Source: Verrucomicrobiia bacterium
GTDB lineage: Bacteria > Verrucomicrobiota > Verrucomicrobiia > Limisphaerales > UBA1319
Assembly (NCBI GenBank): GCA_017880715.1
Contig: JADGRT010000194.1
Location: 1 to 6,287, forward strand
Length of the DNA stretch: 6,287 bases
Reading direction: 5' to 3'
Part shown: piece after piece, positions 1 to 4,894 of the stretch
Layout of the letters: each line of letters begins with the position of its first letter
Position numbering within the stretch: the first letter of the stretch is position 1
Translations under genes and position numbers: made by a program
Notes under the pieces: generated by a model
Databases searched by the model: none
The model's input: the letters and a program-made list of their open reading frames with translations, nothing else
Told to the model about the DNA's origin: nothing

Positions 1-546
1 GCCGTAGCGCAACGCCTCGGCGAACGTGGGCGCGCCGATGGGCATGGCCATGTATTCCTGGAAATCAACGCTGTTATCAGCGTGTTTGCCACCGTTGAGG
101 ATGTTCATCATCGGCACGGGCAGGATAACCGCGCCGGGGCCGCCGAGATAAGCGTAGAGTGGCAGGCCCGCACTCAGCGAAGCCGCGCGCGCGACCGCCA
201 TCGAGACGCCGAGAATGGCGTTGGCACCAAGCTTGGCTTTGTTGGGCGTGCCGTCGATTTCGATCATTCGGTAGTCAATCTCGGCCAGGCGCGACGGGTC
301 CATACCGGCAAGTTTTGGGGCGATGGTCCTGTTGACGTTGGCGACAGCCTTGAGCACACCTTTACCGCCGTAGCGTTTTTTATCGCCGTCGCGTAGTTCA
401 ACCGCTTCGTTTTCACCCGTGGACGCACCGGAGGGCACGGCGGCCGTGGCGGTGATGCCGTTGTTTAAGGTGACGTTGACCGAGACGGTGGGGTTGCCCC
501 GCGAGTCGAGGATTTCGAGCGCGGTGATTTGTTGGATGGTCGTCAT
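1..546 (-). CDS. eno: Enolase (phosphopyruvate hydratase), N-terminal 182 codons, truncated by window edge
   Basis: Enolase converts 2-phosphoglycerate to phosphoenolpyruvate in glycolysis, in the cytoplasm, using Mg2+. Reading the minus strand from the ATG at 546 gives an open frame to base 1. Visible family landmarks are LDSRGNPTV at residues 13-21, the mobile active-site loop SGASTGENEA with Ser42, ELRDGD at about 51-56, GANAILGVS at 107-115, PVPMMNILNGGKHADN with His155 at 143-158, and QEYM with Glu164, which matches the catalytic/substrate-binding Glu168 region of yeast enolase. About 250 C-terminal residues, including the catalytic Lys and the metal Asp/Glu ligands, lie outside the window. 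An in-frame ATG five codons upstream (561, adding MKKQP) is possible, but the 546 start fits the usual enolase N-terminus. Neither start has a good Shine-Dalgarno site. The gene is transcribed divergently from ndk. Identity is secure; the exact start is less so. Confidence 0.97.
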   Translation of the reverse strand, partial: MTTIQQITALEILDSRGNPTVSVNVTLNNGITATAAVPSGASTGENEAVELRDGDKKRYGGKGVLKAVANVNRTIAPKLAGMDPSRLAEIDYRMIEIDGTPNKAKLGANAILGVSMAVARAASLSAGLPLYAYLGGPGAVILPVPMMNILNGGKHADNSVDFQEYMAMPIGAPTFAEALRYG

Positions 547-779
547 AGGTTGTTTTTTCATCCGCCGCTTCGGCCGCTTCCTCAGGTTCTCCCGGCAGGT
601 CCGTGTAGCGCGGCAGCGGTTCACTCGTAAAGCGAGTGGGCAAACCCCATTGCCAGGACTTAGGGTGCCGCCAAACCATTCTAACCGCAATAAAAATCTC
701 ATTTCGTTCTCGGACTTTGTACTGGCTTTTGACCGGACAGGCCCTAAAACAGCAGCGTCTATTTTGAGGCAGGTTTTTT
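547..779. other. Divergent intergenic region between eno and ndk
   Basis: This 233-bp spacer must hold the eno promoter (leftward) and the promoter of the ndk-parE run (rightward). I found -10-like hexamers (for example TAGAAT on the minus strand, plus-strand 678-683) but no -35/-10 pair with proper spacing in either direction, so I call no promoter. It contains a small hairpin at 622-638. On the minus strand one frame stays open from an ATG at 679 through the eno start; its codons look mildly coding-like, but no product is recognised. Confidence 0.6.
622..638. repeat. Short hairpin in the eno-ndk spacer
   Basis: A perfect 6-bp inverted repeat, CACTCG and CGAGTG, with the 5-base loop TAAAG. 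If eno transcription starts upstream, the hairpin would lie in the eno 5' leader, about 76 bases before the ATG. No T-run follows on either strand, so it is not a standard terminator. A 6-bp stem can arise by chance; its role is unknown. Confidence 0.35.
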
Positions 780-1214
780 ATGCAGCGAACGTTGATACTG
801 TTAAAGCACGATGCCATCGACCGCGGTCTGGTCGGGGAAATCCTGGCGCGTTTTGAAAAAGCGAATTTGCGGGTGGAAAACTGCCGGTTCCTCCAACCCG
901 ATATCGGTCATTGGCAGCGGCATTATGCCGATTTGAAGGCCCGCCAGCCGGCCGCTTTTGAGCGCACCACCCGTTACCTGGCCGGCCAACCGGTGGTGGC
1001 GGTCATTTTGGCTGGAAACAACGCCATCCAGAAGGCGCGCAGTTTGATGGGCGTTACCGATCCGCTCAAAGCCGCGCCGGGCACCCTTCGCGGCGACTGG
1101 GGAAACGACTCGATCGCTTTGGCCGATGCCGAAGACCGCGCCACAGCCAACTTGGTCCATGCCGCCGATTCCGAGGCGGCGGTGGCATCGGAGATCGCCT
1201 TGTGGTTTGCCTAA
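780..1214 (+). CDS. ndk: Nucleoside-diphosphate kinase, variant with lengthened loop before the catalytic His
   Basis: Transfers the gamma-phosphate of ATP to NDPs through a phosphohistidine intermediate, balancing NTP and dNTP pools in the cytoplasm. The 144-residue protein spans the whole family fold. It starts RTLILLKHDAI, where Lys9 matches the active-site Lys of the usual KPDA motif, but Pro is replaced by His10. Tyr49, Phe60, Arg87, Thr93 and Arg104 (in GTLRGDWG, 101-108) match the nucleotide-binding residues. The catalytic motif is NLVHAADS at 124-131, with His127 as the phosphorylated residue and Asn124 before it. The segment between GTLRGDWG and this motif is roughly ten residues longer than in E. 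coli Ndk. The ATG at 780 has the best Shine-Dalgarno site in the window: GAGGCAGG at 766-773, six bases before the start. The gene runs in the same direction as the parE gene 25 bp downstream, so co-transcription is likely. Confidence 0.93.
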   Translation: MQRTLILLKHDAIDRGLVGEILARFEKANLRVENCRFLQPDIGHWQRHYADLKARQPAAFERTTRYLAGQPVVAVILAGNNAIQKARSLMGVTDPLKAAPGTLRGDWGNDSIALADAEDRATANLVHAADSEAAVASEIALWFA

Positions 1215-1239
1215 GAGGATTCGCCCGGAATTGTGAACT

Positions 1240-3069
1240 ATGGCTGAGCATTCCAAACACACGTACGACGAGAGCAAGATCAAGACGCTTTCCTCGCTGG
1301 AGCATATCCGGTTGCGGACCGGCATGTACATCGGCCGGGTGGGCAATGGATCGCATTACGAGGACGGCTGCTATATCCTGCTGAAGGAAGTCATCGATAA
1401 TGCCATTGACGAATACATCATGGGCTACGGCAAGGAGGTCCAGATCGCTATCGAGGGCCACGTGGTCACGGTGCGCGACTTCGGCCGCGGCATTCCGCTG
1501 GGCAAAATCGTCGATTGCGTTTCCAAGATCAATACCGGCGCCAAATACAACGACGACGTCTTTCAATTCAGCGTGGGGTTGAACGGCGTAGGCACCAAGG
1601 CCGTCAATGCGCTGTCGAAGGAGTTTTTTGTCCGCAGCCACCGCGCGGGCGAATGTGCCGAGGCCGTTTTCAAACAGGGCCGTTTGAAGGGCGATAAAAC
1701 CGGCCAGACCAACGAACCGGACGGCACCTTCATTCGTTTTACGCCGGATCCGGAAATTTTCAAAGACAGTCAATTCCAGGCCGAGCACATCGAGCGCCGG
1801 CTGCGCCATTACAGCTATCTGAACGCCGGGCTGAAGCTGATCTTCAATGGCAAGACCTTCCAGTCGCGGCTGGGATTGCTGGATCTGGTGATGGAGGATC
1901 TGAAAGCCGACGGTAGCGAGCCGATTTACGCGCCATTGCATTACGCCAGCAAGCTATTGGAGTTTTGCTTCACCCACAGCAACAGCCGCTATGGCGAGAC
2001 CTTTTATTCGTTTGTTAACGGCCAGTACACCGCGGACGGGGGCACGCATCTGAGCGCCTTTCGCGAAGGCTTGTTGAAAGCGGTCAATGAGTTTGCCAAC
2101 GCCAAGTACGAGGGCGACGACGTGCGCGAAAGCATGGTGGGCGCCGTGGCCATTCGCCTGAAAGATCCCATCTTCGAATCCCAGACCAAAAACAAGCTGG
2201 GCAATACGGAGATTCGCACCGATTTGGTCAACAAGGTGCGCGAGGAATTGCTCCATTTCTTCAATCGCAACAAGGATATTGCCGAAAAACTCCTCGCCAA
2301 AGTCCAGGACACCCAGCAATTGCGCAAGGAATTGCAGGAGGTCAAGAAACTGGCGCGCGAACGGGCCAAGGCCATCACCCTCCGCATTCCGCAGCTCAAA
2401 GACTGCAAAACCCATTACGACAAGCTCAAGGGCAAGGGCAAAGGATCGATGGTTTTCATCACCGAGGGGCAATCGGCCGCCGGTTCCATTGTAAGCTGCC
2501 GCGACGTGAACACGCAGGCCATTTTTGTGCTCAAGGGCAAACCGCTCAACGTGTGGGATCTCAAGCGCGATGTCGTCTATAAAAACGACGAGCTGTACAA
2601 TTTGATGCGCAGCCTGGACATCGAGGACACCCTGGAGAACCTGCGCTACGAGAAGGTCATTCTCGCGACCGATGCCGACGTGGACGGTCTGCACATTCGG
2701 AATCTGATGATCACCTACTTTTTCCGGTTTTTCGATTCCCTCGTTCACGACGGTCATCTGTACGTGCTGGAGACGCCGCTCTTCCGGGTTCGGAACCAGG
2801 GGAAGACCCTCTACTGCTATTCGGAAGCCGAGCGCGACGAGGCGGTAAAAACGCTGAGCAAAGGCGTGGAAATCACCCGCTTCAAAGGTTTGGGCGAGAT
2901 CTCGCCGGCCGAGTTCAAGCAATTCATCGGGGCCAACATGCGCCTGAGCCAGGTGGAATATGCCCCCAAGCCGGACACCCATGTGCTGCTCTCATTCTAC
3001 ATGGGCCGCAACACGCCCGAGCGAAGGGATTACATCATGGAGCATTTGGTGGTGCCGGTGGAGGAGTGA
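1240..3069 (+). CDS. parE: DNA topoisomerase IV subunit B (ParE-type GyrB/ParE family ATPase)
   Basis: ATP-driven subunit of a type IIA topoisomerase; with ParC it decatenates and relaxes DNA. At 609 residues it has the compact ParE/short-GyrB length and lacks the long insert of E. coli GyrB. The order is: GHKL ATPase (about 20-220) with RTGMYIG at 26-32, the catalytic EVIDNAIDE helix at 50-58 (Asn54), DFGRGIP at 80-86 and LNGVGTKAVNAL at 114-125; transducer domain with the QTK loop at 315-317, Lys317 being the ATP-sensing Lys; TOPRIM domain with EGQSAAGS at 409-416 (acidic Glu409) and DADVDG at 478-483 (Asp478, Asp480, Asp482); KGLGE at 549-553; and MGRNTPERR near the end. The wording (for example VDCVSKINTG, and FRVRNQGKTLYCYSE in the tail) is that of Bacteroidota-style ParE. 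The motif that is usually EGDSAGGS has Gln for Asp. ParC is not adjacent. The start lacks a close Shine-Dalgarno site. A diverged GyrB paralogue is the main alternative. Confidence 0.9.
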   Translation: MAEHSKHTYDESKIKTLSSLEHIRLRTGMYIGRVGNGSHYEDGCYILLKEVIDNAIDEYIMGYGKEVQIAIEGHVVTVRDFGRGIPLGKIVDCVSKINTGAKYNDDVFQFSVGLNGVGTKAVNALSKEFFVRSHRAGECAEAVFKQGRLKGDKTGQTNEPDGTFIRFTPDPEIFKDSQFQAEHIERRLRHYSYLNAGLKLIFNGKTFQSRLGLLDLVMEDLKADGSEPIYAPLHYASKLLEFCFTHSNSRYGETFYSFVNGQYTADGGTHLSAFREGLLKAVNEFANAKYEGDDVRESMVGAVAIRLKDPIFESQTKNKLGNTEIRTDLVNKVREELLHFFNRNKDIAEKLLAKVQDTQQLRKELQEVKKLARERAKAITLRIPQLKDCKTHYDKLKGKGKGSMVFITEGQSAAGSIVSCRDVNTQAIFVLKGKPLNVWDLKRDVVYKNDELYNLMRSLDIEDTLENLRYEKVILATDADVDGLHIRNLMITYFFRFFDSLVHDGHLYVLETPLFRVRNQGKTLYCYSEAERDEAVKTLSKGVEITRFKGLGEISPAEFKQFIGANMRLSQVEYAPKPDTHVLLSFYMGRNTPERRDYIMEHLVVPVEE

Positions 3070-3140
3070 TTTTTCGCGCGCCGGACGTGAATTAACTATG
3101 GGGCTCCCGGAGCTCGCCCCTCCGAGAAGCCGGACACCCG

Positions 3141-3169
3141 TTGACGACCGGTGCCAATGGCGATAGGTT
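3141..3169 (+). promoter_or_regulatory. Candidate sigma-70-like promoter before the Fe-S carrier gene
   Basis: TTGACG (3141-3146), a 17-base spacer, then TAGGTT (3164-3169). The -35 matches consensus at five of six positions, the -10 at only three. Transcription would begin near 3176, leaving a leader of about 9 bases before the ATG at 3185, which has no Shine-Dalgarno site. It sits in the 115-bp gap after parE and would let iscA-hscB be expressed apart from ndk-parE. Prediction from pattern only. Confidence 0.3.
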
Positions 3170-3184
3170 GCGGCTGGCTGAATT

Positions 3185-3571
3185 ATGATGGCAGCATCTG
3201 GAAACAATCCGGGGCCCGCCCCGGCCTACCGGGTGGGCGATGAGCGTCTGGTCAAGGTCACCGACAGCGCGGCGCAAAAGGTTGCTTCGTTGTTGGCCAA
3301 GCAAGGCCGCCCCGGCGGCGTGCTCCGCATCGCCGTGATCGGCGGCGGCTGTTCCGGCCTGCAATATAAAATGGACCTGCAGGACGGCCCGGCCAATCAC
3401 GACATTCTCGTCGAGTCCAACGGCGTCAAAGTTGTCGTCGATCCCAAGAGCGCCCTGTATGTCACCGGTTCCGAACTCGATTATATCGATGCGCTGCAGG
3501 GCGGCGGATTCAAAGTCAAGAACCCCAACGCCGCCACCACGTGTTCCTGCGGCGAAAGCTTCAGCGCCTAA
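3185..3571 (+). CDS. iscA: A-type iron-sulfur cluster carrier (IscA/ErpA/SufA/HesB family)
   Basis: A-type carriers hold a Fe-S cluster and pass it to apo-proteins in the cytoplasm. The 128-residue product has the three family cysteines: Cys56 in GGGCSGLQY (53-61), and Cys120 and Cys122 in the C-terminal CSCGESF (120-126). The core from VTDSAAQKV (about 25) to the end is of normal length. Ahead of it is a Pro/Gly-rich extension of about 24 residues that E. coli IscA lacks. Two ATGs in tandem (3185 and 3188) are both possible starts and neither has a Shine-Dalgarno site. Sequence alone does not separate IscA, ErpA and SufA; the symbol is chosen because the next gene is HscB-like, as in isc operons. 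The protein is clearly of this family; the subtype is inferred. Confidence 0.92.
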   Translation: MMAASGNNPGPAPAYRVGDERLVKVTDSAAQKVASLLAKQGRPGGVLRIAVIGGGCSGLQYKMDLQDGPANHDILVESNGVKVVVDPKSALYVTGSELDYIDALQGGGFKVKNPNAATTCSCGESFSA

Positions 3572-3577
3572 GCGCCA

Positions 3578-3599
3578 GCGCCATGGCCTGAGATGGCGC
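3578..3599 (+). repeat. Hairpin between iscA and hscB
   Basis: A perfect 7-bp inverted repeat, GCGCCAT and ATGGCGC, with an 8-base loop, six bases after the iscA stop codon. No T-run follows, so it is not a standard Rho-independent terminator. Inference: within a shared iscA-hscB transcript it could protect the upstream mRNA or mark a processing site. Confidence 0.45.
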
Positions 3600-3630
3600 C
3601 GCGCCGGTCACCCCCGTCCCTTTCACCTGC

Positions 3631-4251
3631 ATGCTTGATTATTTTTTGCTGTTGAATGAGCCGCGCCGCCCCTGGCTGGACACGGACGCTTTGAAGGCGA
3701 AATTCCTGGCGCTCTCCACGAAATCGCACCCCGACCATTTTCACGGCGTTGGTGACGAGGAAAAACGCGAGGTCAACCAGCGGTTTGCCGATTTGAACGC
3801 CGCTTTTAATGGTTTGCGCGATCCCAAGGCGCGACTGCTGCATTTGCTGGAATTGGAGTCCGGCGGCAAACCCAAGGACGTCCAGCGCATTCCTCCCGGC
3901 ACCCTGGACCTGTTTGTCGAGGTGGGCCAGCTCGGTCGCGAGGTTGACGCTTTTCTAACAGAAAAAGCGAAAGTCACGTCTCCCATGTTAAAAGTGCCGA
4001 TGTTCGAGCGGGCTATGGAATGGGCGGACAAACTCAAAGCGCTACAGCAAAAAGTTAACCTCCAGCGGGATGCCCTGATTGCCGAGCTGCAGCAGCTTAA
4101 CCCTGCCTGGGAAGCGGCGGCCGCAACCGGCGCTCCAGCCCGGCAGCAAACCCTGCCGCTGGAACGACTGGAACAAATCTACCGCATCTTGAGTTATGCC
4201 GGCCGCTGGACCGACCAAATCCAGGAACGGTCCGTTTTACTGTCGCTTTAA
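3631..4251 (+). CDS. hscB: HscB-like J-domain co-chaperone for Fe-S cluster assembly
   Basis: HscB brings the scaffold protein IscU to the Hsp70 HscA and stimulates its ATPase. The 206-residue product starts MLDYFLLLNEP, like E. coli HscB (MDYFTLFGLP), which supports the ATG at 3631 although no Shine-Dalgarno site is visible. The J domain covers about 1-75, with the diagnostic HPD at 33-35 and the following helix NQRFADLNAAFNGLRDP. The C-terminal helical part (about 90-206) fits the HscB oligomerisation/IscU-binding domain, and its end, RILSYAGRWTDQIQERSVLL, parallels the last E. coli helix. It is about 35 residues longer than E. coli HscB (171), mainly around residues 150-180, an Ala/Gln-rich stretch. 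No N-terminal zinc-binding cysteines are present. It lies 59 bp after the A-type carrier, the isc gene order, but hscA does not follow. A more general DnaJ-like role is possible but less likely. Confidence 0.88.
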   Translation: MLDYFLLLNEPRRPWLDTDALKAKFLALSTKSHPDHFHGVGDEEKREVNQRFADLNAAFNGLRDPKARLLHLLELESGGKPKDVQRIPPGTLDLFVEVGQLGREVDAFLTEKAKVTSPMLKVPMFERAMEWADKLKALQQKVNLQRDALIAELQQLNPAWEAAAATGAPARQQTLPLERLEQIYRILSYAGRWTDQIQERSVLLSL

Positions 4252-4258
4252 CACGCTG

Positions 4259-4309
4259 GGATGTTTCTGATGTTCGATGTTCGGCGTTCAGTGTTGAGTG
4301 TTCGATGTT
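4259..4309. repeat. Degenerate heptanucleotide tandem repeat (about 7 units)
   Basis: From 4268 to 4309 there are six consecutive 7-base units, each ending in GTT. Two (4275-4281 and 4303-4309) are exactly CGATGTT; the others (TGATGTT, CGGCGTT, CAGTGTT, GAGTGTT) differ at one to three positions. A seventh unit, GGATGTT (4259-4265), is offset by two extra bases. On the minus strand the pattern is AACNNNN, mostly AACRYYG. Such 7-bp GAAC/GTTC-type repeats recur in noncoding DNA of some Verrucomicrobiota and Deltaproteobacteria (from memory, not checked) and give spurious ORFs containing NIEHSTLN-like peptides. The units differ from each other, so it is not a simple recent slippage array. Confidence 0.75.
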
Positions 4310-4345
4310 TACCGGTTTAGTTCCCATCCGCGTTAGAGATAAATG

Positions 4346-4363
4346 ATCCGGCTCACGCCGGAT
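4346..4363. repeat. Perfect 7-bp inverted repeat (REP-like hairpin)
   Basis: ATCCGGC (4346-4352) and GCCGGAT (4357-4363) flank the 4-base loop TCAC. On the plus strand it is followed by GCTACGAAAAAA, not a T-run. On the minus strand a run of Ts comes before the stem, not after it. It therefore does not fit an intrinsic terminator in either direction. The compact GC stem close to the heptamer repeat resembles dispersed REP-type elements; this is inference from a single copy. Confidence 0.5.
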
Positions 4364-4417
4364 GCTACGAAAAAAGGGAGTTGGTGCGCGCCAGATCCAC
4401 CCAAGCCAAAGTGGCGC

Positions 4418-4445
4418 TTGACGCCGCCAAACCCGGGAGTAGATT
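4418..4445 (+). promoter_or_regulatory. Candidate promoter for the lipoprotein-prepilin pair
   Basis: TTGACG (4418-4423), a 16-base spacer, then TAGATT (4440-4445): five of six and four of six matches to the sigma-70 consensus. Transcription would start near 4452, only about 10 bases before the ATG at 4462, which would fit the absence of a Shine-Dalgarno site. A short inverted repeat, ATCAA-TT-TTGAT (4452-4463), overlaps the predicted start site and the start codon. Pattern-based only. Confidence 0.35.
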
Positions 4446-4461
4446 TTCCTGATCAATTTTG

Positions 4462-4878
4462 ATGAAAACCGATTCTCTATTATACGGCCTTGTGTCAAAG
4501 GCAATTTTAGTTCGGCTCTGTGTCCTCCTTTTCGTTATTGTTGGTTTGATCGCTCCCGGCACGGGTTGTCGCAAGCCAGCGACTGCGTCTGATCCGTCGT
4601 CTTCAGCCCAACCGGCGGTGGATAACACGGCACCCACCGCCGAACCCCAGCAGGCGACACCCCAACCACCCCCGGCAGCCGCGACCGATGAAGCACAAAT
4701 AGCAGCGGTGCTCAATGAACTGACTCAAGCCGTCCGAAAGTTCGGAGTCGAGCAGCGGCGCGTCCCCAAGTCCTTGGAGGAAGTGGCTGCCCGCGGTTAT
4801 TTAAGCAGCGTTCCTTCGGCGCCAGCCGGAAAAAAGTTTGTGATCGATAAAAACCTCCAGGTTCGTCTGACTCCATAA
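4462..4878 (+). CDS. Small lipoprotein-like or membrane-anchored protein with a pseudopilin-like C-terminal region
   Basis: I do not recognise a named family. The ATG at 4462 gives 138 residues; a TTG one codon earlier is less likely. Residues 14-31 form a hydrophobic segment (AILVRLCVLLFVIVGLIA) followed by GTGC with Cys36. This resembles a lipobox but has Gly at -3 instead of Leu, so it may be a poor lipoprotein signal or a plain membrane anchor. Residues 37-75 are a Pro/Ala/Thr/Gln-rich linker, expected to be disordered. Residues 76-138 read like the tail of a type II secretion pseudopilin: a helix (LNELTQAVRKFGVEQ), then RVPKSLEEVAARGYLSSVPSAP, then a short hydrophobic strand (KFVID) and LQVRLTP at the end. 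It lacks the FTLIEL prepilin signal. The prepilin-type gene starts 16 bp downstream, so the two are probably co-transcribed. Envelope location is inferred; function is unknown. Confidence 0.75.
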   Translation: MKTDSLLYGLVSKAILVRLCVLLFVIVGLIAPGTGCRKPATASDPSSSAQPAVDNTAPTAEPQQATPQPPPAAATDEAQIAAVLNELTQAVRKFGVEQRRVPKSLEEVAARGYLSSVPSAPAGKKFVIDKNLQVRLTP

Positions 4879-4894
4879 TCGTCAACCTCGGCTT

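Larger units (their letters stand above)
4252..4461. other. Intergenic region rich in repeats and structure
   Basis: This 210-bp gap lies between hscB and the lipoprotein-like gene. From left to right it holds a degenerate 7-bp tandem repeat (4259-4309), a perfect small inverted repeat (4346-4363) followed by an A-run, and a candidate promoter (4418-4445). I see no coding region in it: minus-strand frames across it merely translate the repeat. No clear terminator for hscB was found. Confidence 0.6.

Noticed and set aside
82..396. Plus-strand ORF of 104 codons
   Set aside because: Antisense to enolase, whose conserved motifs fill the same bases.
729..757. TTGACC as the -35 of an ndk promoter
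   Set aside because: No acceptable -10 hexamer is found 16-18 bases downstream.
1066..1941. Long minus-strand ORF (291 codons) opposite ndk and parE
   Set aside because: Lies antisense to two well-recognised genes; its translation shows no family motif. It is a by-product of GC-rich codon use on the other strand.
1954..2982. Long minus-strand ORF (342 codons) inside parE
   Set aside because: Entirely antisense to conserved transducer and TOPRIM codons; no recognisable protein.
3099..3168. 22-codon ORF between parE and iscA starting MGLPEL
   Set aside because: No Shine-Dalgarno site, no conserved features, and it overlaps the candidate iscA promoter.
4259..4309. CRISPR array
   Set aside because: The units are 7 bp with no spacers; there are no repeats of 20-40 bp and no cas genes.
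4346..4380. Inverted repeat plus A-run as a terminator for hscB
   Set aside because: On the plus strand the stem is followed by As, not Ts; on the minus strand the T-run comes before the stem.
4097..4504. Minus-strand ORF of 135 codons across the hscB end and the spacer
   Set aside because: Its middle part is only the translated heptamer repeat (NIEHSTLN-like peptides); the rest is antisense to hscB.
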